A stretch of 64,000 nt of DNA from Filosporella fistucella (Eukaryota > Ascomycota > Leotiomycetes > Helotiales). The notes beneath the pieces were generated by a model. The model searched no databases. It was not told the origin of the DNA and worked only from the letters and a program-made list of their open reading frames with translations. This document shows positions 44,485 through 56,101 of the stretch, piece by piece. Each line of letters opens with the position of its first letter. Position 1 is the first letter of the stretch. Location of the stretch: assembly GCA_030077755.1 (NCBI GenBank), contig JAQJZZ010000017.1, positions 1,364,001-1,428,000 on the forward strand, in the 5' to 3' direction. A program made the translations under genes and the position numbers.

Positions 44485-47400
44485 TCAGTCTACACCGCCA
44501 TCATCCTCACCCACATCAGGAACTTTCGTACCAGCTGCACCCATCTGCTTGATCGCCTTCTCGATTTTCCTGTATTGCCAATCAAAGGAAGGATACAAGA
44601 ATGGGCGCATGTCGTATCCTAGCACATGTCAGTAAAGAACTCATGCACAACTTGGCAGAAGAAAGCTGCGATTTGCGAGAGAAAGAAGAATTGAACATAC
44701 GATTATCATCCACACCATAAGCCTCCATATGATAAGCGGGCGTGATAGTCGTCATCTTGTGGCGATTGATGGAATAGTTCCAGAAAAAGAAGCGGACTTT
44801 TTCGTAGATTTGTTGAGGTGAGAGCTTGTCTCCCCATACGTGCAAAAGCTTTGTCCACATTCCCCAAACACCAAGTTTACTTCATAATGTTAGTACATGA
44901 AGTTGTGGAACTGAAGGTAGAAACGTACTCGATCTTTCTTAGACGTCCATATACCTGGTCCGGAGGAAATCATGTCAGTAAATATATCTGGAACGAGGAA
45001 CAGCGAAGAAATTGCGAGCGAGGCAACGAGAAACGAGATCTTGCACTAACACTTAATTCATTGTATGTCATCCCCATGTCTGCCTCATCGGACTAGATAT
45101 TGTCAGCAATAAATCATCCTTACACGAGAAAGAGTAAAGTCGTTACCTGAATATAAGTTTCGGTTAACGGTTCCAGCTGGATAACATTGTCAGCTTGAAT
45201 TTTCAGTTACATTAGTATATAACTTACTTCTGCGGTAGGTGGTGCATCTAAGAAGTCTTGTAAAAGCTCGAGGTCAAATGATTTCGATGCCCAAAGAATG
45301 AAACGTTTCAGATCAGTCTAATCATGTAAGTGTTGAGTCATGGTCTTGGGTGTCTCCAAAAACCTACCTTAGAGATGCCGCCTATAGGATTGATGCTACA
45401 GAGAATTAGCGAAATGCTCCTAGAAGAATGACTGATCATAGGTGACCGCTTCAAGAAACGATTCCCGAGAGCTCAACAAAGTGGTGGAAAAGAACTTACT
45501 CTGCAGATGAGCAATCGTATTTCCTGAAAAATAGCGAGTCAGCAAGTATTCAAAAGGGTTTTCAGTCCTGAACATACGTGAGATAGCCCCTCAAACTCTC
45601 GTCGACATTTGCACTCCCCTATTTCCACATCAGCAAAGCATCCACCTGGTACAGAAGGTATAACTTACCAGTACCAGAAGACTTCCAGGAGCTCCTGGGC
45701 GACGCCCACGTGTTTGTGGCAAAAGTTGAGCCAATGCATATGCGTTGACCATGCGAAGTCGAGCTTGAATGTTTTGCAAGGCAAGATTGTCGGTTCGTGA
45801 TCCTCCGTACATTTTAAACTTAGGGAGGTATCCTAATATAGACGAAAGCAGTCCAACTTGAGCGTCGTTTACACGATCAATGTCAAAATCCGAGTGATGA
45901 GATCCGATGGCCTTGGCCAAGTCTGCAGCTCGCTTTCTGGTATCCACAGAACTGTTTTTTTCCATCCCCATGTAGGCGGTGCAAAATAATTTATTGGCGA
46001 TTTCACGGGGGTCTTTGGGAACCCACGTGCTTCCGTCTTCTTCACCTGCAATACGACGTAGGTCTTCATGATGCAACAGTCAGTACACTATCTCTCAAAT
46101 AATGTGTAATAAAATGAGGTGATTTTACCTGCAATTACTTGAGGGTTCTTTCCAGACTGAATTGCTTCGTGAACGAGCCTTGTCATGGAGTGTACTATAA
46201 CAGCAGTTGCACATGAATCTATACCTCCAGAGAGGGGTAGAAAGAATCCTGCTTGCTTGGCTGTACAATTTTAGCTCTGAAATACATGCCAGAGTTTGTA
46301 CGAACCTCTTCGCAAGTAATCCCACAGGTAGCATGCTGGTCCATACGCAATTTCTTCTTCTGGGAGAAGATAAACAACGCCTCGAGAAGGTGTTGGTTGG
46401 AGAAGAAGGTCAAATTCAGCTTCGCTAGAAAGTGACACTGATGAACAGGTCAGAGGGGTCACGGAAAAGGGGGCAGAGGTTACTCACTGTCTACCTCAAC
46501 ACGTTCATATTTTGGTTGATCGCGCGCTTGCATCGCTCGGCTTTTGTGCTCTCTATATGACCTTACCTCTTCAAGGTCAATCGTTGCTGTACTGAGGTAT
46601 CATTAGTACGCTGGTCATGTCCATGGAAGTGGAATCCCAGATAGACATATGAGAAGAACAAGAGGGAACTCACATAACTTCGCAATCGTTTAGAGAGAAC
46701 TGGCCATCTCATTAGCTTAAGCCCAATTCACATTATTCATTCTCAAAACAACAATAACCATGAAAGTGTCTCCAAATACCAGCGACAAAAACATTTGAAA
46801 GGAGCGTCCTTGGCACGTTTGAACTCAGGGATCGCATGCTTACCTGACTGCCTTGAGCAAGAATCTTGCCATTTACAATAATCAGTGCGCAACCATCATA
46901 ATAAAGACGATCGCCATCACATCCTTGTTGATTGGCATACCTGAGCAAATGTCAGCGGAGATGCACGCATGTTCGCTGGAAGTATGAAAGGGCGGGATCT
47001 CACATGTATATTCCACCGCTCTTCAAAGTTGCGGATACAATCAATTCTACTCTAGTGTGCAGTTTTCTGAGCTCATGATGACTTCCAGAGCTGTTGGTGT
47101 AAATCTCACAACCGTCGAGTCCCATCGAAATATGGGGAGCATTGGGTGTCTGATATTGAGTCAGTGAGTTTGAAGTGTTATTTCACGAGACCTCGAGAAT
47201 ATGACTTACAAACAGCTCTTCACAAGTCTCAGCTCCAAGACATGTGTCTAACGTACTAATCAGAGCATCGCCTTCCTTCGGATTAGCATGACTCTGAGCT
47301 CTGAGTTTCCATAATAATTTCAGAGACACAAATTAGAGAGCTCATACCAATAGGACAATTCTTTTGTCCGATGATCTTGCTAATAGATCGAGGCAAGTAA

Positions 47401-48452
47401 TAGTTTTCTACCACTTGTCTGCCTTTCCTTAACGGTAATCAGCACCACAGACTACTCATTTCAGACCAAGCAGGAAAGGCTTACCAAGGTGTAAAATACC
47501 GCATCTCATACTGAAACCTGTTAGCTACTCTCTTTCTTATGCTCGACACTGAATTGAAGGTGACTAAGTCATGCATTATCACTCACATAATTCCCATCAT
47601 TTGCCAGGGATAACTTGGGACGAATCAAAAGAATCTCCTTGTTATAAACAATTACACGGCAGTTGTATCGGACGCTGCGATCTTTAGCTGCAACTTCATT
47701 CCCTTCACATCTGACATTACCTTTTGTGCTAATTTTTATGTCAGTAGGAGATGATAACTGGGAGAACACAACTTCAAACCTTAATTCCCATTCCTAGGTC
47801 AAGTATGATGTTTTGACTGTCTGGATGTTGAATTATTTCTGCTATTCGCAATCAGACCGATCAGAAAGTGTCATAATCCAGCCGGAACTCAAAGTCTCGA
47901 AAGGCAAACATACACAAAGACTCCCATGAGTGCAAAATCGTGTCGTCCTCACTATCATAACGTTAGAATTCCCGAAAAAAATAACAGTCAAAGTTTCTGA
48001 AACACCCACAGAAAATGATCGAGACAACCATAACCTGGGATCTACTCTATCTCAGCAGATGATTCAAAATCCGGCATTGATTGTGAGAATTCAGCTACGC
48101 CAACACCCCCAATTGACGAAATGTAGAATGAGGATAACTCGCTCAACGCAACCCACTAAGTATAGGTTCCTCATTTCACGAGTGGTCAATCAAGGGCTTC
48201 AGCGGAGTCGAATTCTCGCATTGGATACGGAACAAAATTACGGCTAGTAAAATTTACCTCCAATTCAGGTCCAACTCTAAGCTTTGCACCTGCTTTATGG
48301 GCCTCGGAGATACTCTGCAGGATGCGCTGCTGGTTGCCAATGAAGTCTGATTATCATTAGCTAGCTTTGTTTGGTGGGGGGGACAAATTGCACAACGCAC
48401 CAAGAGCCCATTGGTTCAATGAACAGGAGGCTACTGTGATGAGATGACCCAT
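44485..48452 (-). CDS. QNS1: Glutamine-dependent NAD+ synthetase (720 aa), 26 exons
   Basis: Final step of NAD+ synthesis: amidates nicotinate adenine dinucleotide with glutamine and ATP. Exons run minus from 48401-48452, 48258-48346, 48010-48041, 47914-47951 and 47780-47841. Then 47721-47728 (8 bases), 47587-47674, 47485-47510, 47348-47427, 47210-47271, 47004-47149, 46844-46940 and 46674-46699. Then 46488-46591, 46306-46437, 46129-46260, 45669-46063, 45578-45618, 45500-45523 and 45368-45395. Last are 45228-45317, 45147-45176, 45051-45092, 44929-44954, 44701-44879 and 44485-44618. They sum to 721 codons with stop; yeast Qns1 has 714 residues. The glutaminase triad falls at Glu45, Lys114 and Cys175, the yeast positions. 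The synthetase P-loop is [22 protein letters not shown] and GSANVDE follow. Such intron density is exceptional in this window. Confidence 0.93.
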
Positions 48453-49994
48453 ATTGATGTCAGATGCTCGATGAGAGACTTGGCAGAGCCGTTTGTTAAA
48501 CCAGAGAGCCAAAAAAATTGGAGGGGCAATATTTGGAATGTCGGGAGTTGAGGATGACTCCAGGTAAATCTGAAGATTGAAGCAGCCGCAGCCCCGCAGG
48601 TTGTGGCTGGTGCTTTGGCTTAAGCCTAAAATAGCCTGGCTCGCCTTTGAAATATGCCGTGGCGGGAGGAGAATAGGTACCTATCCTTTATTCATCCCAT
48701 CCCACTTCATAAATTTTGCCAGGAAAGACTGAGACTAGTCGAGAACCTCGTCTGAAGTTGTCGACTGAGACAGGTTCAGAACAAAGTCGTCAAGCTTTTA
48801 TTCTGTTGTCAGTCCCCGCTACTGTCGCCTGACCAAACTGCAACGAAGTTATACAATACAAACTTCTCACGACGAGAGCTGTATGGACAACGTCTATGTG
48901 GCTGTCCGTATCTGTCACAGCGCAGCGATTATGTGTACATATAATACAGTGACCACCATTTCTTCTGTTGGCTTCAGATCCCGTAGCAAGAAGCCACGGC
49001 CCCGATTGCCTACTGTTCTGGCTATAGAGATATCACGTTTTATTCTAATCGATTCTGAAGAATCTCTGATGTGATATCTTCAGTTAGGGTGAATTGATTT
49101 TCGAAGATTCTCCTCGAATCTGAACTTGTTGCAGAGGAAATGGAGCGAGCTGAATTTCGAAGTTGAGATTTGGTAAGGTATGATAAGAGACTTATCAAGG
49201 GCGATTGATATTGTGAACTCATCCCCAAACACATGCAGAAGACGATTGAGTTCGAGAATAGGATCTTACCTACTTCTCAGTCTTGCCTTCTCATCGGCGG
49301 ATATCTTAAGAGCCCAATGGTCGTTTCTGCAATTATCCTTTCCCAACTTGTGCGATATAATCTAGGTAATCCTCATAAGCTTCCATAAGGCTTCTATAGC
49401 TTAGTGACCTACGCCTCAAGATCGGGACTCTAACGGGAAGATAATATTATGCAAGTAAATTTGTATACAAGCTTAACTCATACTCAGATCGGCATACCTG
49501 CCTCTGCAGAAGATAGCGTAAAGGTCGCAAAGGCGTGGGGTCGGAACACTGTGCCCCGCCTTGCAGGCAACCTTTCAGGGATCGAAAGGCGCATGTAAGC
49601 CTGTAGAACTTGCCACAGAACCTGGCCTTCTCATAAATTAGCGTATTTCACAGTTACAACTCCAACCATTCACCCCTAAGGATTCGTATCGATCGATTGC
49701 CATGCCGCTCGTTACCTTTCTCCCACACATTGTGTGACCAAAAGCAGACTCTACATATCCAGCCGGAGGGCGCTGGTCTGGTGATCGACAATCAGTATTG
49801 TCAAGATCTTGCCATCTCACGCCTTCTGTGGTACTGTTTTCAGTTCATGAAGATTGATGAAAAAGTATCTCTTCTAGGGGAAGTAAGCAGGAGAAGGATA
49901 TATAATTGGCACAGGTTTCTTATTCCTATGTCTATAATTATCGGCATTTCAAACTAGCTTTTCATCTCCTTCTCAGCCCACCATTCTCATCAAC
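48453..49994. other. 1.5-kb divergent intergenic region
   Basis: Between QNS1 (minus) and the zinc dehydrogenase (plus). A 10-bp palindrome GGCTTAAGCC lies near 48618 and a TATATAA near 49899, about 100 bases before the dehydrogenase start. No gene is supported. Confidence 0.45.
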
Positions 49995-51117
49995 ATGACC
50001 AGCGATTTCACCAACCCTTCCTGCTTCCTGTACGGTCCAGGCGATGCCAGAATTGAAGATACTGCCTACCCATCAATCGAAGATCCACACGATGTAGTTC
50101 TTCGAATCGCATACGTCGGAGTCTGTGGCAGCGATGTAATCTCCCTTTCCCCCCAATCCTCCAAGTCTAACACCACTCCAGGTCCATTTCTGGAACCATG
50201 GTGGCATCATCGCTAAAGTGAGCGAGACAAGTCCCATAATCATGGGCCATGAAGCGTCTGGAATAGTCCATGAAATCGGATCAGCAGTCACTTCTCTCAA
50301 AATCGGGGACAAAGTTGCCATCGAGCCTGGGCAGCCGTGTAGACGCTGCAAGAATTGCAAAGCGGGACGATACAACCTCTGTTTTACGATGAAATTTGCT
50401 GCTGATCCCCCTCTTACTCATGGAGCGCTCCGAAAGTATTTCAAGATGCCAGAAGACTTTTGCTATAAGCTACCAGATTCCATGGGCTTGGACGAAGGCG
50501 TGCTTGTTGAGCCTTTGGCTGTTGCTGTCCATGTCTGTAGATTAGCTGACATTAAGTTCGGACAAGATGTTGTGGTTTTTGGTGCTGGGACTGTAGGACT
50601 ATTATGCGCGGCTGTTGCGAAGACTCTTGGAGCGAGAAAAGTCATATCAGTTGACGTAAATGCGTCCAGACTGGAATTTGCGACCACTTTTGGATCAACG
50701 GCATCTTATCTACCGGTAAAAGGAGAGTCCCCAGAAAATACTGGACGCAAAATCAAAGAGCTTAATGGATTGGATGAAGGGGCTGATGCTGTCCTCGAGG
50801 CAACTGGAGTAGAAATCTGTATTGATGCTGGAATCAATGTGATTAAACGCGGGGGCACATTCATTCAAGCAGGGCTTGGGAAATCGAAGATTCAATTTCC
50901 GATTGTGACGCTTTCTGAGAAAGAAATGATCATGAAAGGATCTTTCAGATACAATGCTGGCGATTATGATATGGCGATGCAGATCCTGGATTCAGGAAGC
51001 ATTGAATTGAAGGAATTGATTACGGGAACTGAACCCTTTGAGCGGGCAACGCATGCTTGGGAGAGAACCAAGAATGGAGATGGAATCAAGAATTTGATTC
51101 GAGGTCCACAAGATTGA
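49995..51117 (+). CDS. Zinc-dependent polyol dehydrogenase, xylitol/sorbitol type (358 aa)
   Basis: Medium-chain NAD-dependent dehydrogenase oxidising a sugar alcohol to the ketose (xylitol to xylulose or sorbitol to fructose class). Exons 49995-50135 and 50182-51117 (359 codons with stop); the intron lies inside GVCGSD|VHFWNHGG. Catalytic zinc ligands are Cys44 and His70-Glu71 (MGHEASG). The structural zinc is held by Cys100, Cys103, Cys106 and Cys114 (PCRRCKNC...LC). The Rossmann loop GAGTVGLL is followed by an acidic residue in ISVDVN, pointing to NAD rather than NADP. The length is normal. The neighbouring SDR gene 411 bases downstream on the same strand suggests a polyol-interconversion pair. 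Confidence 0.92.
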
Positions 51118-51527
51118 GTGTATGGGCTTAGTGATACTGGCAGAGATGCTTGGCTCAGTAGGATGTCAAGAGAAAATGAAGAAATACAAATATATATGTA
51201 AGGAAAATTGAATTGAATTGAGAAGTATTGCCGCGTACCAATTTCCGTGTAAAACGCACCAGGTTGTCTGATTATATACTGCCTCTCAGTATAGAGCATC
51301 AATTAGAAGAATTCTCAATTGTGCCAGATTGAATCTTCGCTCCTGCCACATTATTTCAAGATAAGAAAGTCTCCTCTTCATTAGCTACGCCTTTACTGCA
51401 ACATGCATATGACGGGAGATCGTCACCCTCCACTACCAAGTATAATCTTCCTTTACAAAAAAGGCCCTCTTGACTTCCCACTTTTATAAAACTCTCATCT
51501 CCCAAAACGAAATTTTCAAACAGCAAA
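51118..51527. promoter_or_regulatory. Spacer and SDR promoter
   Basis: A 410-base gap. A TATA-like TATAAA lies at 51485-51490, about 40 bases before the SDR start. No gene was seen. Confidence 0.45.
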
Positions 51528-52556
51528 ATGGACCCCTCACCCTACCAAATCCCCACCCAAAACCTCTTCTCCCTCCGCAATCGAACAATCCTAGGTACGT
51601 AGATTCCCCCCTCACCCAACTCCGTTCCCAACCATCAGTTAACAACCCACAGTCACAGGCGGTCTCGGAGGTCTAGGTGCTCCCCTCATATACTCTATCT
51701 TCGAATCCGGTGGGGATGTAATCATATTCGACCTTCCCACTTCACCAGACCTAAGTACCTCCCCTCTTCCCCGCTCCATCTCCGAAGAGCTAATCACGTG
51801 TCAACAGCACCTTTCAAAGCTCTAGCTTCCAAAACCGATGCAGAATTCCATTATCACTCTGTAAATGTAACTTCTGAACCTGAAGTACAATCTATAGTCG
51901 AAAAAGCAGTGTCGAAACTGAGATATCCGCTTCGTGGGGTTGTGACTTGTGCGGGGATATCGGGGGAGGTGGACGCTGTGGATTATCCGGCTGATGGATT
52001 TAGGAAGTTGTTGGATGTTAATGTTATGGGGACGTTTTTGGTGGTGCAGGCTGCGGCTAGGGTGATGATTAGGGAGAAGAGTGGAGGGAGTGTGGTGTTG
52101 ATTGCTAGTATGAGTGGGAGTGTTGCTAATAAGGTACGTTTGCCTCGCAAGTCCTTTCATACCTAGCAATGACGCCCTGATTTCACTACTCTATTTTCTA
52201 TGTATTCTGAAGTATTTAAACTCAACATGGAATAGGGCGTCAATACAGCAGCCTACAATTCATCCAAGTCCGCTGTGTTGCAACTTGCTCGCTCTCTAGC
52301 AGCCGAATGGGGAAACCTCCCTGGTACCCCACCAATTCGGGTCAACTCGGTCAGTCCAGGCTATATATACACAAACCTGACTACAGGAGCTCTAGCTAGA
52401 GAAGATGTTAAAAAGACATGGATTGAAGGTAATATGCTGGGTAGAATCTCCTATCCGGAGGAGTATCGAGCACCTATTCTGTTCCTTCTAAGTGATGGAA
52501 GTAGTTTTGTGACGGGAATGGATCTGAAGAGCGATGGAGGACATACCGCGTGGTAG
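51528..52556 (+). CDS. Short-chain dehydrogenase/reductase, polyol/ketose type (271 aa)
   Basis: Classical SDR. Four exons: 51528-51594, 51653-51754, 51808-52133 and 52236-52556 (272 codons with stop). The cofactor loop is VTGGLGGLG (about 23-31). The catalytic Tyr172 and Lys176 lie in AAYNSSKSAV, with the active Ser in LIASMSGS. PGYIYTNL follows, the usual substrate-loop entry. The N-terminal NLFSLRNRTILVTGG resembles fungal NADP mannitol dehydrogenase / sorbose reductase / D-arabinitol dehydrogenase proteins. It ends at SDGGHTAW, as these enzymes do. The substrate is inferred to be a sugar alcohol or ketose. Position after a zinc polyol dehydrogenase is consistent with this. Confidence 0.9.
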
Positions 52557-52906
52557 AAGAGGATATAGGGTCTTTCTTAAAAGGATGTTAATAGAAATGG
52601 AAGTACCTATTGAGGAGTATCTCGCTAAGCAAAGGCATCTCACATCTTCCCCTATATTCTCGGCTTAACTACGGCATATCCAAGTCCTCAGTGGCGACAA
52701 TCTCTATCAATTTAAACCAGCATACTAGAGAAATTTGACTTTCACATATGAGAAACAAGAAATACTATAGCGCCTGCTATAATCTCTACCTACACAAACC
52801 CTACTCTGAACCTCACAAACTCCGAACTTATCTTGGCTTCACCCTACGAATTAGGCAGCATATATATTTTGGCATAAGCGTCCCCTCGACATCAAACAGA
52901 CACCCA
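52557..52906. other. Spacer before tRNA-Ile
   Basis: SDR 3' flank, AT-rich; nothing recognised. Confidence 0.45.
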
Positions 52907-52992
52907 GGTCGCTTAGCTCAGTTGGTTAGAGCGTGGTGCTAATATCTCCTTGGATAACGCCAAGGTCGCGAGTTCGACCCTCGTAGTGACCA
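52907..52992 (+). tRNA. tRNA-Ile (anticodon AAT) with 12-base intron
   Basis: Cloverleaf by eye: acceptor stem GGTCGCT pairs with AGTGACC (one G-U), discriminator A. The D-arm is TAGCTCAGTTGGTTAGA (A box). The anticodon stem TGGTG/CGCCA closes loop CTAATAA after removal of a 12-base intron at 52945-52956, just 3' of position 37 as expected for nuclear tRNA introns. The anticodon AAT is at 52941-52943. The T-arm loop is TTCGACC (B box). T runs follow near 53009-53020 as a pol III stop. Confidence 0.95.
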
Positions 52993-53919
52993 ATCTGGTT
53001 GATGTACATTTTTGCCTTTTTGTTCTCCTACCCTCCTATGTAGAATCTTACCAAAACGTTCTCACTTCGCCCAAGATTCACAACTACAAAGTACAATAAA
53101 AATATGCAAAATTGGAGGAATATATATTCTTTTAAGATCTTTATCTCTTGTATCTACTTTTGTAGTTTTTTGATATCATATCGAATTGTGAGGGATTTTG
53201 AAAATGAATGACTTATAACCTTGTGTTGGTTGGTTGAAGATTCTACCGAAAGACTGCCTAGAATTTTATACCCATAAAGCATTTCCCGTCTACGAGCGCA
53301 ACGAGAAGCCTTCTCTCATAACATTTTTTTTACCATGTCAGTCACGGAGGATTAAGCGGGGTAAACGAGTAAATTTGCAAGAGTGGGAGGTAAGTGGATA
53401 TGCAGTGGAGCAGCTTACAGAAGAAGTTTTCGTGTAGCGAGAGGTGGGGTGGTGGGGGTGAATGGCAAGGAACTCTCTGACGGGAATCAGGTACTCCAAT
53501 AAGGATGTGAGGGTTAGTAAGATGCATTGTTAGTGTTATCTGTAGCTGGAACCCCTTTTGTTTTCTGGGAAGTTTGAGAATTGGTATTCCTACGTCAGTG
53601 GCGCTGGTATGCCATATTTTATTGAGATTTTGAGAATGTGTTTCACTGTTTATGCGACATAAATAGAATAGCAGATGGAGATATTATATGTGGATGGTGA
53701 GAAATAAACAAGATGAAGCAAGATTGGGCAAGAGGTGTGTGTATATTACGGTTAAACAGGCTCAGGAGATTCAAGCTGTTTTCTCTAAACCAAGTAGAAA
53801 ATCTAAGGACAGAAATCCGCCCAAGCAACCGTGGAGGAGAGATCCCTTTCTCTATTACCAAGCAAAGAGCCTGCCCCAAATGACACCTGTATATCAAATT
53901 GCCATCCACCTATATCTAT
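52993..53919. other. Spacer between tRNA and aspartate aminotransferase
   Basis: T-rich pol III terminator-like sequence just after the tRNA, then AT-rich sequence. Small open frames at 53234-53437 and 53688-53957 have no homology that I recognise. No gene is supported. Confidence 0.45.
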
Positions 53920-55219
53920 CTATTGAGTGTCTCGAACAACCTTGTCTACAGCCTTAGCAAAGTAGTCAATATTGTGAGTATTCAAGCCAGCCATGCTGAT
54001 TCTACCGTTCTTGGTCATGTAAACATGTGCTACATCTCTCAAAGTCAAGACCTGCTTTTCCGACAACCCAGTGAATGAGAACATGCCAATCTGGTCAGTG
54101 ATGTGATTCCAGGTTCCTGGTGTTCCCATGTCTTCCAGCTTCTTTCTCAGCTCTGAACGCATGGTGATGATTCTGCCAGCCATGGTTCTCAGATTCTCCT
54201 CCCACTCCTTGAAGAGAGCCTCATCATTCAGAACCAGACCAGCAACCTTAGCACCGTATGCTGGAGGATTTGAAATTTCAGAACGTTGAAGGATAGCCAA
54301 TTGCGAAGCAATTCTGCCAATAGTTTTTTGTGCATCTGAACCTGGCCCAGTAACGAAATGGAAGCACCCAGCACGCTCGCCATAAAGACCGAAGTTCTTA
54401 GCAAACGATTGAGCGATACAAAGCTCAAAGCCTTGCTCGACGAAGTAGCGAACAGCCCATGCGTCCTTAGCCAGATCACCTGAAGCAAATCCTTGGTATG
54501 CACAATCGAAGAAAGGGAAATGTGACTTTGCTTTCAAAATCTCAGCGATCTCCTTCCATTGTTCTTGTGTTGGGTCAACTCCAGTAGGGTTATGTGCGCA
54601 AGCATGAAGCAGAATAATGCTATGCTCTGGGGCATCTGAGATTGCTTGCTTCATACCATCGAAATCAAGACCCTTTGTGGATTTGGAGAAGTATGGGTAT
54701 GTGGCAATTGGGAGATGGACATTTGAAAAGATTTGGTTATGGTTGGCCCAGGTGGGGTTGCTGAAGTAGACAGTCGGTGAACCAGGGTAGAATTTCGAAA
54801 GGAACAAAGCACCAAGATGAACAGCTCCCGTACCACTGATTGTTTGCATGGAGGTAGTGCGCTTCTCGGCGAGAGCTGGAGAGTCAGCGCCCAAAATGAG
54901 TTTCGCAGCAGCGGAAGTAAATGTTGCGAGACCGGCGATAGGGAGGTATTCGTGATTTAAGGCGGGGTCATTGCGGAGGATTTCATCAGCCTGCAAACAG
55001 ATCAGTAAATGATTTTGACATTTTGAAGCTTTCAATTACCTTCTTGACAACTGGCAGAACCCATGGTTTCGCATTGTCGTCTCTGTAGGCTCCAATACCC
55101 AAATCAACCTTCTTATCGAATGTGTCAGCTCTGTATGCTGCCATCAACCCAAAGAGGGGATCTTCTGGAGCTTGTGGAACAGCATCTGCTGGGAAACTAG
55201 TGACTGAAGCGGAAGACAT
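53920..55219 (-). CDS. AAT2: Aspartate aminotransferase, cytosolic type (416 aa)
   Basis: PLP enzyme interconverting aspartate/2-oxoglutarate and oxaloacetate/glutamate; part of the malate-aspartate shuttle and nitrogen metabolism. Exons 55040-55219 and 53920-54990 (417 codons with stop). The conserved N-terminus VDLGIGAYRDDNAKPWVLP is intact. HACAHNPTGVDPT carries the Asn that contacts PLP. The PLP lysine is Lys258 in QSFAKNFGLYGER, the same number as in animal cytosolic enzymes. The C-terminal NGRISMAGLN includes the substrate-binding Arg. The intron donor GTAATT is slightly weak. The frame is open to an upstream ATG at 55303, giving 28 more residues with no acidic residue. That form could carry a weak targeting signal, but the start at 55219 gives the usual N-terminus. 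Confidence 0.92.
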
Positions 55220-56101
55220 GTGGCCGGTAATGCTTTGCAGTCTGAGGTTTGGTGATGTTGTGAGAGAATTTGAGGAATGTAAATTTGACGACATGCTCAT
55301 CATATTATCAGATTCTGGGGATGGGGCTTTTGGGGCTTCCTTGCTGCGGGCGGTCGGCGGGCTTTGTTCGCTTAGTTTTAAACCTGGAGAGAATCGGGTG
55401 ATTTAGACTTGTTAACTCCACTCAGTAGCGTAACCTTCCGCAATTCCTTCTTTCCGATCGTATGTTTTGGTCTGGGGAGAGCTGTCTTTTATGTGTAAGT
55501 GGGCCGAGGCATTCAGGAACATGCAGTTAGGCGTACTGGGGATAGTACATCTTTTTGTACATGCCCTAGGTAAGGTACTTTCCCCCTTTATAAAACAGGC
55601 AGCTGGCTCCTGAGAAGAAATAAATATCTCAAGCATGTGAATGAATCATCGACAGCACGAGATGTGGATAATTGTTTTGTGGCTGACCCGTGCCTCCGTC
55701 ACCTGCATAGCCGTTGGCTAATATGGAACTTCTTGTTGTCTCACATGCCGAGAAAGAAACCCATATCCAGCGTTTCGGGTGTTGATAAGTACATGTGGCG
55801 TCTCACTGAATCTCCCTTGTCAAAAGGAATTATAGGGTCGTATGAGGGAATAGAGACCGTTCAGCCGTCGGCACTTATCGAATGATTCTGCCCAGCGATA
55901 GACCCTTTTGTGGTTGAAGCAGCCAAGGGTTTGGATGACAGCTCCCTTTCTGCTTTGACATGTCTTCAAACATCGGACATTTCATGGGCAAAATAAACCT
56001 CAAGTGAAAAGTTTCGTGTGAGGCATTACCATATTTGGTAGACGTTATAATTTTGTTGGAAAGGAATCTTGATAATCAAAATGAGTGACATTATTAGTAT
56101 C
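55220..56101. other. Spacer and aspartate aminotransferase promoter
   Basis: Contains the possible 5' extension of the aminotransferase frame (to 55303), its promoter, and the 3' flank of the syntaxin gene. An open frame at 55637-55885 has no support as a gene. Confidence 0.45.

Noticed and set aside
48042..48257. Possible extra QNS1 exon in the 216-base intron 2
   Set aside because: Exons on either side already join in frame to a sequence matching the family; no residues are missing.
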